17,055 nucleotides of DNA from positions 1-17,055 of the forward strand of contig JAZOVJ010000033.1 of the NCBI GenBank assembly GCA_045658645.1. The letters are read 5' to 3'. The stretch comes from UBA1738 sp045658645 (GTDB lineage: Bacteria > Bacillota > Clostridia > UBA1381). Both the position numbers and the translations under genes were made by a program. This document shows, piece by piece, positions 1 through 8,200 of the stretch; positions within the stretch are counted from its first letter, which is position 1, and each line of letters begins with the position of its first letter. Below the pieces are notes generated by a model. It was not told where the DNA came from, ran no database searches, and saw only the letters and a program-made list of their open reading frames with translations.

Positions 1-125
1 ATAACAGGACTTCCCAGTTTCACTCGCACCAAAACCGCAACAATTATGTAAAGCCATGAAAATACTATTATTGCCGCCAAAGCACATACGATATCTACCA
101 GTCGTTTAAAATACTTTTTATACAT
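1..125 (-). CDS. PglC-like sugar phosphate transferase, 5' part only
   Basis: This is the first 41 codons of a gene that runs off the left edge. It begins MYKKYFKRLVDIVCALAAII and goes on through one hydrophobic segment to a VRVKLGSPV stretch. A basic N-terminus, one membrane helix or re-entrant hairpin and a KLGSPV motif are typical of the bacterial sugar transferase family (PglC, WbaP C-terminal domain), which moves a sugar phosphate from a UDP-sugar to undecaprenyl phosphate at the inner face of the membrane. The catalytic part lies outside the window. The ATG overlaps the stop of the upstream aminotransferase by one base (TAATG), and an AAGGGG ribosome binding site lies at 134-139, 8 nt before the start. 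The two are therefore probably translationally coupled. The pairing with a PglE-like aminotransferase suggests the transferred sugar is an amino-deoxy sugar such as a bacillosamine derivative, which is inference. Confidence 0.82.
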   Translation of the reverse strand, partial: MYKKYFKRLVDIVCALAAIIVFSWLYIIVAVLVRVKLGSPV

Positions 126-1249
126 TAAAACAACCCCTTGATTATGTTTATTACCCGAATCTGCTCTTCCTCTGTCATCTTTATATCGGACGGCAGGCAC
201 AAACCCCGGCTGAATATGTCTTCACCAACAACATCTTCGCTTACTGATATGAAATCGTTCTTTTCATATACCGGCTGCATATGCATTGGCTTCCAGATAG
301 GTCTTGACTCGATGTTTTCTTCTTCAAGTGCAAGCCTTATCTTTTCAGGCGTCACCCTTGCTATTGCGTCCTTATTGATTGTGAAGCAGCTTAGCCAGAA
401 ATTCGGGTCAGAGCATTCAAGATACGGATTCATTTCAACCGGCAAATCGCAAAACGCCTCTTTATATCTTTCATAAATTTTCTTCTTAAGTGCCTTATGC
501 TCTTCAAGGTGCAAAAGCTGGCCTCGTCCGATTCCCGCAACAATATTACTCATGCGGTAGTTATATCCTATCTCGCTATGCTGATAGTGTGGCGCTGGGT
601 CTCTGGCTTGCGTTGAATAAAAGCGCACCTTTTTTACCGCTTCTTCATCATCAGATAAGAACATGCCACCACCTGAAGTTGTTATAATCTTGTTTCCGTT
701 AAAGCTTATGGCGTTATATTTTCCGAAAGTTCCCGTTTGTCTGCCCTTATATGTGGCCGAAAGAGATTCTGCAGCGTCCTCAATTAAAAGGACTCCGTAT
801 TTGTTGCACAATTCTAAAATTTCATCAAGCTTCGCAGGGCTTCCGTAAAGGTTTACCACAACCACTGCCTTAACCTTATCCTTGTACTTTTCAAGCCCCA
901 TCGCCAAAGCTTCAGGGTCCATGTTCCAGCTATCCCTTTCGCTATCAACAAATACAGGGATTCCCCCCTCATAAGTTACAGGATTAACAGTTGCCGCAAA
1001 TGTAAGGTCAGAGCACAGCACAATATCTCCCGCCTTAACTCCTGCAAGCTTTACCGCCAGATGTAGTGCGTGCGTTCCTGCTGTCATAGCAGCAGCCGCT
1101 TTTATGCCCAGGTATTTTGCCATCTCATTTTCAAGCTCGTTTACGTTCTTTCCGAGCGGTGCAACCCAGTTTGTATCAAAGGCTTCTTTAATATAAATTT
1201 GCTCTTCTCTGTGCATTGTTGGAGTAGAAAGCCATATTCTTTCGTTCAT
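125..1249 (-). CDS. PglE-like UDP-4-keto-6-deoxy-sugar aminotransferase (DegT/DnrJ/EryC1/StrS family)
   Basis: This 374-residue, PLP-dependent enzyme should transfer an amino group, usually from glutamate, to the C4 keto group of a UDP-4-keto-6-deoxy sugar in the cytoplasm. The family signature is clear: the N-terminal STP..H motif, TAGTHALHLA near residues 56-65 (phosphate binding), IEDAAES with Asp158 to pair with the pyridine nitrogen, and FNGNKIITTSGGG with Lys187 as the Schiff-base lysine. FYSTQARD and GYNYRMSN then follow, and the C-terminal RPIWKPMH motif. Length and motif order resemble Campylobacter PglE of the di-N-acetylbacillosamine pathway. From sequence alone, the exact keto-sugar is not certain. 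The start is supported by a GAGGGG ribosome binding site at 1258-1263, 8 nt upstream. The gene has its own promoter and leads an operon whose next gene is a PglC-like transferase. The 4,6-dehydratase and acetyltransferase of such a pathway are not in the window. Confidence 0.88.
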   Translation of the reverse strand: MNERIWLSTPTMHREEQIYIKEAFDTNWVAPLGKNVNELENEMAKYLGIKAAAAMTAGTHALHLAVKLAGVKAGDIVLCSDLTFAATVNPVTYEGGIPVFVDSERDSWNMDPEALAMGLEKYKDKVKAVVVVNLYGSPAKLDEILELCNKYGVLLIEDAAESLSATYKGRQTGTFGKYNAISFNGNKIITTSGGGMFLSDDEEAVKKVRFYSTQARDPAPHYQHSEIGYNYRMSNIVAGIGRGQLLHLEEHKALKKKIYERYKEAFCDLPVEMNPYLECSDPNFWLSCFTINKDAIARVTPEKIRLALEEENIESRPIWKPMHMQPVYEKNDFISVSEDVVGEDIFSRGLCLPSDIKMTEEEQIRVINIIKGLF

Positions 1250-1283
1250 TAAAATTTCCCCTCTTATCTTACAGGAATTTTTC

Positions 1284-1306
1284 TATGCAAAATATATTTT
1301 TGCATA
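1284..1306. promoter_or_regulatory. Perfect inverted repeat in the aminotransferase leader, possible operator
   Basis: TATGCAAAA (1284-1292) and TTTTGCATA (1298-1306) are perfect 9-bp arms around a 5-nt spacer, TATAT. The repeat lies between the predicted transcription start (about 1329) and the ribosome binding site (1258-1263), centred about 35 nt into the transcript. The position suits a repressor operator or a weak leader hairpin. AT-rich arms with a TGCA core make a protein-binding site more likely than a stable RNA structure. No regulator gene is nearby. Confidence 0.5.
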
Positions 1307-1335
1307 CACGTATCGCCATAATACCATACATAATT

Positions 1336-1364
1336 ATTGTATCATTTGCGCCGACATTTGTCAA
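1336..1364 (-). promoter_or_regulatory. Sigma-A-type promoter of the aminotransferase operon
   Basis: Read on the minus strand, a -35 box TTGACA (1359-1364) is separated by exactly 17 nt from a -10 box TACAAT (1336-1341). The predicted start is near 1329, giving a leader of about 80 nt. A second TTGACA occurs 14 nt further upstream (1373-1378) without a matching -10 box. It may be fortuitous or part of a direct-repeat binding site. Confidence 0.8.
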
Positions 1365-1426
1365 TAATTATATGTCAACCCCACTTTCCGTCAAAATCCC
1401 AGAAAATATGTATTTTCCGTCACACA

Positions 1427-1457
1427 AAAAGAGCATATCTTTCGGATATGCTCTTTT
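1427..1457 (-). terminator. Intrinsic terminator for rpoBC, possibly bidirectional
   Basis: AAAAGAGCATATC (1427-1439) and GATATGCTCTTTT (1445-1457) form a perfect 13-bp stem with a 5-nt loop. On the minus strand the stem ends in a run of five T, as expected for the terminator of the rpoBC transcript, about 170 nt beyond the rpoC stop. On the plus strand it is followed by another T-rich stretch, so it could stop transcription both ways. Confidence 0.85.
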
Positions 1458-1482
1458 GATTTGTTTTTTAGTAAGAACCCGT

Positions 1483-1624
1483 ATGGATAGGGAAAATTGT
1501 TCAGAATGAACGAACTTTGCCAATGCGTAAGCATTGGGTCACCCGAAGGCGTACAAAAGTACGTCGAGTGGCAAAGTTTGTTTATAGCAAATTTATTTGC
1601 GGTCTGGACAATTTTTACATCCAT
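1483..1624 (+). repeat. Multi-stem palindromic element of about 140 nt (structured RNA or mobile repeat)
   Basis: The stretch between the rpoC stop and its likely terminator can fold almost completely. The outer stem has ATGGAT (1483-1488) against ATCCAT (1619-1624), then a 12-bp arm at 1493-1504 against 1604-1615. A second long stem pairs 1508-1522 with 1569-1583. It encloses a 6-bp hairpin CAATGC/GCATTG with a GTAA loop (1521-1536), and a hairpin GCGTAC-AAAA-GTACGT (1549-1564) that may extend through CACCCG and CGAGTG. A further hairpin is at 1587-1600. Several pairs are G-U on the plus strand and would be A-C mismatches on the minus strand. The GTAA loop is a GNRA tetraloop only when read on the plus strand. 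Both facts favour plus-strand RNA. I see no convincing plus-strand promoter and no coding potential. I do not recognise the family. A non-autonomous palindromic repeat is the main alternative. Confidence 0.6.
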
Positions 1625-4600
1625 TACTCTTCCACTTCGAAGCCGTCTACTGTGATAGAAACGTCCTTGTAAGCCTGCATACCTGTACCTGCAGGGATAA
1701 GCTTACCGATGATAACATTTTCCTTAAGACCAAGCAGTGGGTCAACCTTACCTCTGATAGCAGCTTCTGTAAGAACCTTTGTTGTTTCCTGGAATGATGC
1801 TGCAGACAAGAATGAATCTGTTGCCAAAGACGCCTTTGTAATACCAAGCAGAATTGGTGAACACTTAACAAGGTTTTCACTTCCGGCAGCCTGTAGCTTT
1901 TCATTTGCCTCTTCAACGTCAAAACGGTCAACCATTGAACCGATTAACAGGTCAGAATCACCTGCATCATCAACTCTTACCTTACGAAGCATCTGCTTTG
2001 TGATGATTTCAACGTGCTTGTCGTTGATGTCAACACCCTGCATACGGTAAGTTCTCTGAACTTCACGTGTGATATATGCCTGAACTGCACGGCTTCCGTT
2101 GATACGAAGAATATCGTTAGGATATGCAGAACCAACTGTAAGTTCATCACCCTTTTCGATAACATCGCCGTCTGCAACTTTAATTGTTGAGCCGTAAGGA
2201 ATTACATAAGTTTTTGCTTCGCCTGCTTCATCGTTAGTTACAGTAACTTCACGCTTTCTCTTGCTTTCAGATACTGTTACCTTACCGCTGATTTCAGACA
2301 GGATTGCAAGACCCTTTGGCTTTCTCGCTTCGAAAAGTTCTTCAACACGAGGAAGACCCTGTGTAACGTCCGCACCGCCTGCGACACCGCCGGCGTGGAA
2401 GGTTCTCATTGTAAGCTGTGTACCCGGTTCACCGATTGACTGGGCTGCAATGATACCAACTGCTTCACCAACGTTTACAATCTTACCTGTTGCAAGGTTT
2501 GTTCCGTAACACTTTGAACATACGCCGTTCTTTGTACGGCATGTAAGTGCACTTCTGATTTTAACCGCTTCAATACCGGCTTTTATAACCTTATCTGCCT
2601 GCTCATCTGTAATAAGATCGCCTGCAAATACCAAAACTTCATCGTTTTCAGGGTTCTTGATATCATCAACAGAAATTCTGCCAACGATACGATCCTTTAG
2701 TGGCTCGATAACTTCGTTACCGTCCTTAATAGCACGAACAACTTCGCCTTCGTGAGTTCCGCAATCCTTTTCACGAACGATAACGTCCTGTGAAACGTCA
2801 ACCAAACGTCTTGTCAGGTAACCTGAGTCGGCTGTACGAAGCGCTGTATCTGTAAGACCCTTTCTTGCACCGTGAGAAGATACGAAATACTCAAGTACGT
2901 TAAGACCTTCTCGGAAGTTCGCACGAATTGGAATTTCGACAGCTCTACCCTTTGTATCCGCCATAAGACCACGCATACCTGCAAGCTGACGAATCTGGTT
3001 AACACTACCACGGGCTCCTGAGTCCGCCATCATGAAGATTGGGTTGAACTCATCCATGTGGTCCATCATAGCCTTTGTTACCTTATCGGTTGTTGAACTC
3101 CAGACCTTGATAACTTCGTTATATCTTTCTTCGTTTGTTAAAAGTCCTCGACGGTACTTCTTCGCAATTGCATCAATCTGCTTTTCTGCTTCTTCAAGAA
3201 GTTCAGCCTTCTTTTCAGGAACCTCGATATCGCTTACAGATACTGTAAGTGCACCGATTGTTGAGTATTTATAACCTGTTTCTTTGATAAGGTCAAGAAC
3301 TTCAGCAGTCTTTGTTGTGTCGTGGATTTTGATACACTTATCAATAATTTTACCAAGCTGTTTCTTTCCAACAACTTCGTCAATTTCAAGGTCGAACATT
3401 GTCGGGCAACCCTCAGTTCTGTCAACAAAGCCAAGGTCCTGAGGAACGTTCTTATTGAAAACAAGTCTACCAACTGTTGCATCTATATTTCTTACATATT
3501 CAACGCCGTGAACAGTCTTTTCCTTTCTTACCTTGATAGGTGTGTGAAGACCGACTGCACCGTTATAATATGCAAGCAACGCTTCATCTTCTGATGAATA
3601 GTAGTTCGGATGCCATTCTTCTGACTGGTCACGGCCTGCATAGTCCTTACCGCCGATTTCATCGTGCTTAACCAATGTTAAGTAGTATGAACCAAGAATC
3701 ATATCCTGTGTAGGAACTGTAACAGGGTGTCCGTCCTGTGGCTTTAGAAGGTTATTTGCAGAAAGCATCAAAAATCTTGCTTCTGCCTGTGCTTCAGGTG
3801 ACAGAGGTACGTGAATAGCCATCTGGTCACCGTCAAAGTCGGCGTTATACGCTGTACATACAAGCGGATGAAGCTTCAGAGCGTGACCGTCAACAAGCTT
3901 CGGCTCGAACGCCTGAATACCAAGTCTGTGAAGTGTAGGCGCACGGTTTAAAAGTACCGGATGTTCCTTAATAACATCTTCCAATACGTCCCAAACCTCA
4001 GGCTTAACCTGCTCTACCATTCTCTTTGCGCTCTTGATGTTATGAGCAAGACCTCTTTCAACAAGTTCTTTCATAACAAACGGCTTGAATAGTTCGATTG
4101 CCATTTCCTTTGGCACACCGCACTGATAAATCTTCATTTCAGGGCCAACAACGATAACAGAACGTCCTGAATAGTCAACACGCTTACCCAAAAGGTTCTG
4201 ACGGAAACGTCCCTGCTTACCCTTTAGCAAGTCAGAAAGTGACTTAAGCGCACGGTTTCCAGGGCCTGTTACTGTTCTTCCTCGGCGTCCGTTGTTGATA
4301 AGAGCGTCAACAGCTTCCTGAAGCATTCTCTTTTCGTTTCTGATAATGATGTCAGGAGCGCCAAGCTCTAAAAGACGTCTTAAACGGTTGTTTCTATTGA
4401 TAACTCTGCGGTACAAATCATTAAGGTCAGATGTTGCAAAACGTCCGCCGTCAAGCTGTACCATAGGACGCAAATCCGGCGGAATTACCGGAACGATTGT
4501 CATAATCATCCATTCCGGACGGTTACCGGAAACTCTGAACGCTTCGATTGTTTCAAGTCTTTTGATAATCTTTGCTTTCTTCTGTCCCTGTGAACCCTCA

Positions 4601-5184
4601 AGCTCTGCCTTTAGTTCTTCTGACAAAGCGTCAAGGTCAATCTTCTTTAAAAGCTCCAAAACAGCTTCTGCACCCATACCGCAAGTGAACTTGTCACCGT
4701 ACTTTTCATAAGCTTCGCGGTATTCCTTTTCAGACAAAATCTGCTTTTCGGCAAGCTCTGTCTTTCCAGGGTCAGTTACGATATATGCTGCAAAGTATAG
4801 TACTTTTTCAAGGTTTCTTGGTGAGATATCAAGGGTTAGTCCCAAAGCAGACGGAACGCCCTTGAAGTACCAGATGTGAGATACCGGTGTTGCAAGCTCA
4901 ATATGGCCCATCCTTTCACGGCGGACCTTTGCCTTTGTAACTTCAACTCCGCATCGGTCACAAACAACACCCTTGTATCTTATTTTCTTATATTTACCGC
5001 AGTGACATTCCCAGTCCTTTGTAGGTCCGAAAATCTTTTCGCAGAAAAGACCGTCTCTTTCCGGCTTTAGTGTACGGTAGTTAATTGTTTCCGGCTTTTT
5101 AACTTCGCCGTGGGACCAGCTTCGGATGGTTTCCGGTGAGGCTAATCCGATTTTTATGGCTTCAAAGCTATTAAATTCTAACAT
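1624..5184 (-). CDS. rpoC: DNA-directed RNA polymerase subunit beta'
   Basis: The 1186-residue beta' subunit forms the catalytic core of RNA polymerase with beta. The N-terminal zinc-binding site is intact (Cys60, Cys62, Cys75, Cys78). The catalytic NADFDGD motif at 447-453 supplies Asp449, Asp451 and Asp453, which hold the active-site magnesium. The second zinc site is Cys808, Cys882, Cys889 and Cys892. The bridge helix and trigger loop region (GARGSVNQIRQ through ARKGLTDTALRTADSGYLTRRL) is present without the large insertion known from E. coli. The C-terminal IIAAQSIGEPGTQLTMRTFH motif is present. Length is normal for a Gram-positive beta'. The start is fixed by an AAGGAGGGG ribosome binding site at 5192-5200, and the gap to rpoB is 17 nt, so the two are one operon. 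The stop codon is the last base pair contact of the structured element downstream. Confidence 0.99.
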   Translation of the reverse strand: MLEFNSFEAIKIGLASPETIRSWSHGEVKKPETINYRTLKPERDGLFCEKIFGPTKDWECHCGKYKKIRYKGVVCDRCGVEVTKAKVRRERMGHIELATPVSHIWYFKGVPSALGLTLDISPRNLEKVLYFAAYIVTDPGKTELAEKQILSEKEYREAYEKYGDKFTCGMGAEAVLELLKKIDLDALSEELKAELEGSQGQKKAKIIKRLETIEAFRVSGNRPEWMIMTIVPVIPPDLRPMVQLDGGRFATSDLNDLYRRVINRNNRLRRLLELGAPDIIIRNEKRMLQEAVDALINNGRRGRTVTGPGNRALKSLSDLLKGKQGRFRQNLLGKRVDYSGRSVIVVGPEMKIYQCGVPKEMAIELFKPFVMKELVERGLAHNIKSAKRMVEQVKPEVWDVLEDVIKEHPVLLNRAPTLHRLGIQAFEPKLVDGHALKLHPLVCTAYNADFDGDQMAIHVPLSPEAQAEARFLMLSANNLLKPQDGHPVTVPTQDMILGSYYLTLVKHDEIGGKDYAGRDQSEEWHPNYYSSEDEALLAYYNGAVGLHTPIKVRKEKTVHGVEYVRNIDATVGRLVFNKNVPQDLGFVDRTEGCPTMFDLEIDEVVGKKQLGKIIDKCIKIHDTTKTAEVLDLIKETGYKYSTIGALTVSVSDIEVPEKKAELLEEAEKQIDAIAKKYRRGLLTNEERYNEVIKVWSSTTDKVTKAMMDHMDEFNPIFMMADSGARGSVNQIRQLAGMRGLMADTKGRAVEIPIRANFREGLNVLEYFVSSHGARKGLTDTALRTADSGYLTRRLVDVSQDVIVREKDCGTHEGEVVRAIKDGNEVIEPLKDRIVGRISVDDIKNPENDEVLVFAGDLITDEQADKVIKAGIEAVKIRSALTCRTKNGVCSKCYGTNLATGKIVNVGEAVGIIAAQSIGEPGTQLTMRTFHAGGVAGGADVTQGLPRVEELFEARKPKGLAILSEISGKVTVSESKRKREVTVTNDEAGEAKTYVIPYGSTIKVADGDVIEKGDELTVGSAYPNDILRINGSRAVQAYITREVQRTYRMQGVDINDKHVEIITKQMLRKVRVDDAGDSDLLIGSMVDRFDVEEANEKLQAAGSENLVKCSPILLGITKASLATDSFLSAASFQETTKVLTEAAIRGKVDPLLGLKENVIIGKLIPAGTGMQAYKDVSITVDGFEVEE

Positions 5185-5201
5185 ATCTTAACCCCTCCTT
5201 A

Positions 5202-8200
5202 TTAAAAATCATCCGGTGAAAGAAGATCGTCTTCTGCGCTGTCTTCTTCATCGTCCATATATGAGTAATCGTCATCTATGTCTTCAATACTCATTTCGTC
5301 TTCAATATCATCTTCAAATGAAATCGGAACATCGCCCTCTTCCATTGTAGCAACAAGGTCGCTGTCCGGCATAGGTGAATCATCGTCATCAAGGGAAGCA
5401 TCAAGGTCAATTTCCTCTCCGCCCTTGCCAAGAATTCTGATATCAAGAGCCAATGCCTGAAGTTCCTTAACCAATACTCTGAATGATTCAGGGATACCTG
5501 ATTTTGGAATGTTTTCGCCCTTAACAATAGCTTCGTAAGTCTTAACACGTCCTACGATATCGTCAGACTTAACTGTTAAGATTTCCTGAAGTGTGTATGC
5601 AGCGCCGTATGCTTCCAGCGCCCAAACTTCCATTTCACCGAATCTCTGACCGCCGAACTGAGCTTTACCGCCCAAAGGCTGCTGAGTAACAAGTGAGTAT
5701 GGACCTGTTGAACGTGCGTGAATCTTATCGTCAACCAAGTGGTCAAGCTTCAGGTAGTACATGACGCCGACTGTAACAGGGTTGTCGAACTTATCACCTG
5801 TTCTTCCGTCATAAACGGTTGATTTGAATGTTTCCGGAAGGTCAGCAAGCTGGAACGCCTGCTTCAAGTCCTCATCGTGAGCACCGTCAAATACAGGTGT
5901 CGCAATCTTGATATATTCATTTTTATCTGCAATCTGCTTATCTTTTGCGTCCAGAACCACCTGCTTATATGCTTCGTCAACAGACATAGCTTCAAGCTGT
6001 TCGCGTGTCTTTAAGCTTAGTGTTCTGTATGCATATCCAAGGTGCATTTCAAGAACCTGTCCGATATTCATACGTGAAGGAACGCCAAGAGGGTTAAGCA
6101 CAATCTGAAGCGGTGTACCGTCTTCCAAGAACGGCATATCTTCCTGCGGAAGAACTCGGGAAACGACACCCTTATTACCGTGACGGCCCGCCATCTTGTC
6201 ACCCACAGAAATCTTTCTCTTCTGTGCGATATAACATCTTACAACTTTATTTACGCCCGGTGAAAGCTCATCGCCGTTTTCACGGGTAAATTCCTTAACG
6301 TCAACAATGATACCGTTTTCGCCGTGCGGTACACGAAGCGATGTATCACGGACTTCTCTTGCCTTTTCGCCGAAGATTGCACGAAGAAGTCTTTCTTCCG
6401 GTGTAAGCTCAGTTTCACCCTTTGGTGTAACCTTACCAACAAGAATGTCACCGGCACGTACTTCAGCACCGATTCTGATGATACCTTCTTCATTAAGGTC
6501 TTTTAGTGCTTCTTCTGATACGTTCGGAATATCTCTTGTGATTTCTTCTGCGCCAAGCTTTGTATCACGCGCTTCACATTCATATTCTTCAATGTGAATA
6601 GATGTGACCATATCGTGTTTTACAAGCTCTTCTGAAATAAGAACAGCGTCTTCGTAGTTATAACCTTCCCAGGTCATAAATCCGATAAGAACGTTCTTAC
6701 CAAGAGCCAATTCGCCGTTATCCATACCAGGACCGTCAGCGATAATATCACCCTTTTCAACATGTTCGCCAACTTCAACGATAGGTCTTTGGTTGATGCA
6801 TGTTGACTGGTTTGAACGAGCAAATTTGATAAGCTTCTGTGTATACTTTGAGCCTGTCTTATCGCCCTTAATAACAACTTCGTCAGCTGAAACCTTAACA
6901 ACTGTACCGGCTTCCTTTGCAACTACGGCAGAGCCGGAGTCACGGGCAACCTTGTATTCCATACCTGTACCAACGATTGGTGAGTCAGTTGTTAATAGCG
7001 GAACTGCCTGACACTGCATGTTTGAACCCATCAACGCACGGTTCGCGTCATCGTTTTCAAGGAATGGGATACATGCTGTAACAACTGATACAAGCTGTTT
7101 CGGAGATACGTCCATATAATCAATCTTGTCAGGTGTTACTTCTATGATTTCATCACGGTAACGTGCTGTAACCTTCTTATCAAGGAAGTGGCCTTCTGCA
7201 TCTAACGGCTCGTTTGCCTGTGCAACTGTGTAAATGTCTTCTTCATCTGCTGTCATATAGATGATTTCGTCAGTTACAACGCCCTTATCCTTGTCAACTT
7301 TTCTGTATGGTGCTTCAATAAAGCCGTATTCGTTAATTCTCGCAAAAGTAGCAAGTGATGTGATAAGACCGATGTTCGGACCTTCCGGTGTTTCAATCGG
7401 ACACATTCTGCCGTAGTGAGAATAGTGAACGTCACGGACTTCAAATCCGGCTCTGTCACGTGACAAACCGCCAGGTCCCAAAGCTGAAATACGTCTTTTA
7501 TGACGAAGCTCTGCAAGTGGGTTTGGCTGGTCCATAAACTGTGAAAGCTGAGATGAACCGAAGAATTCGTTAATTGTAGCACTTATCGGTCTTATATTGA
7601 TAAGTGTCTGCGGTGTAATAACTTCCATATCCTGAATTGTCATTCTTTCACGAACAACTCTTTCCATTCTTGAAAGACCAATTCTGAACTGGTTCTGTAA
7701 AAGCTCGCCAACGCATCTTACACGACGGTTTCCGAGGTGGTCGATATCGTCAATGTCACCGATGCCGTTTGCCAGGCAAATTACATAGTTAATAGAAGCG
7801 AACATATCTTCTTCTGTGATATGCTTTGGTGATAGGTTGTCAATATTGGCTAAAATCTGTTCCTTTGCGTCCTCATCATTTTCCGCGTTATTAAGGATTT
7901 CCAAAAGAATGCTCTTTCTAACCTTTTTATAGTGAACGTCGCTTACGTCAAAATCACAGTATTCTGTAATGTCAACCATACCGTTTGAAATAACACGCAC
8001 TACCTTTTCGTCAACCAAAAGCTCAACGAAATCTACGCCTGCCTTTTCAATAGCCATTGCCATATCAAGTGACAATGTGTCGCCCTTTGATGCAAGGATT
8101 TCGCCTGTTAACGGGCTTACAACATCTGTCGCAACTACCTTGCCTGCAATTCTTGCGCCAAGCGCCATTTTCTTATCATATTTATATCTGCCTACGTGAG

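Noticed and set aside
1391..1624. Short open frames on both strands across the region after rpoC
   Set aside because: They run through a perfect terminator and the palindromic element, lack ribosome binding sites and show no recognisable protein features.
1483..1624. Integron attC site
   Set aside because: The arms do not show the RYYYAAC/GTTRRRY core boxes, and no integrase or cassette lies nearby.
1483..1624. tRNA or known riboswitch
   Set aside because: The stem lengths do not fit a tRNA cloverleaf, there is no T-loop motif, and the element lies after, not before, a gene on the strand it favours.
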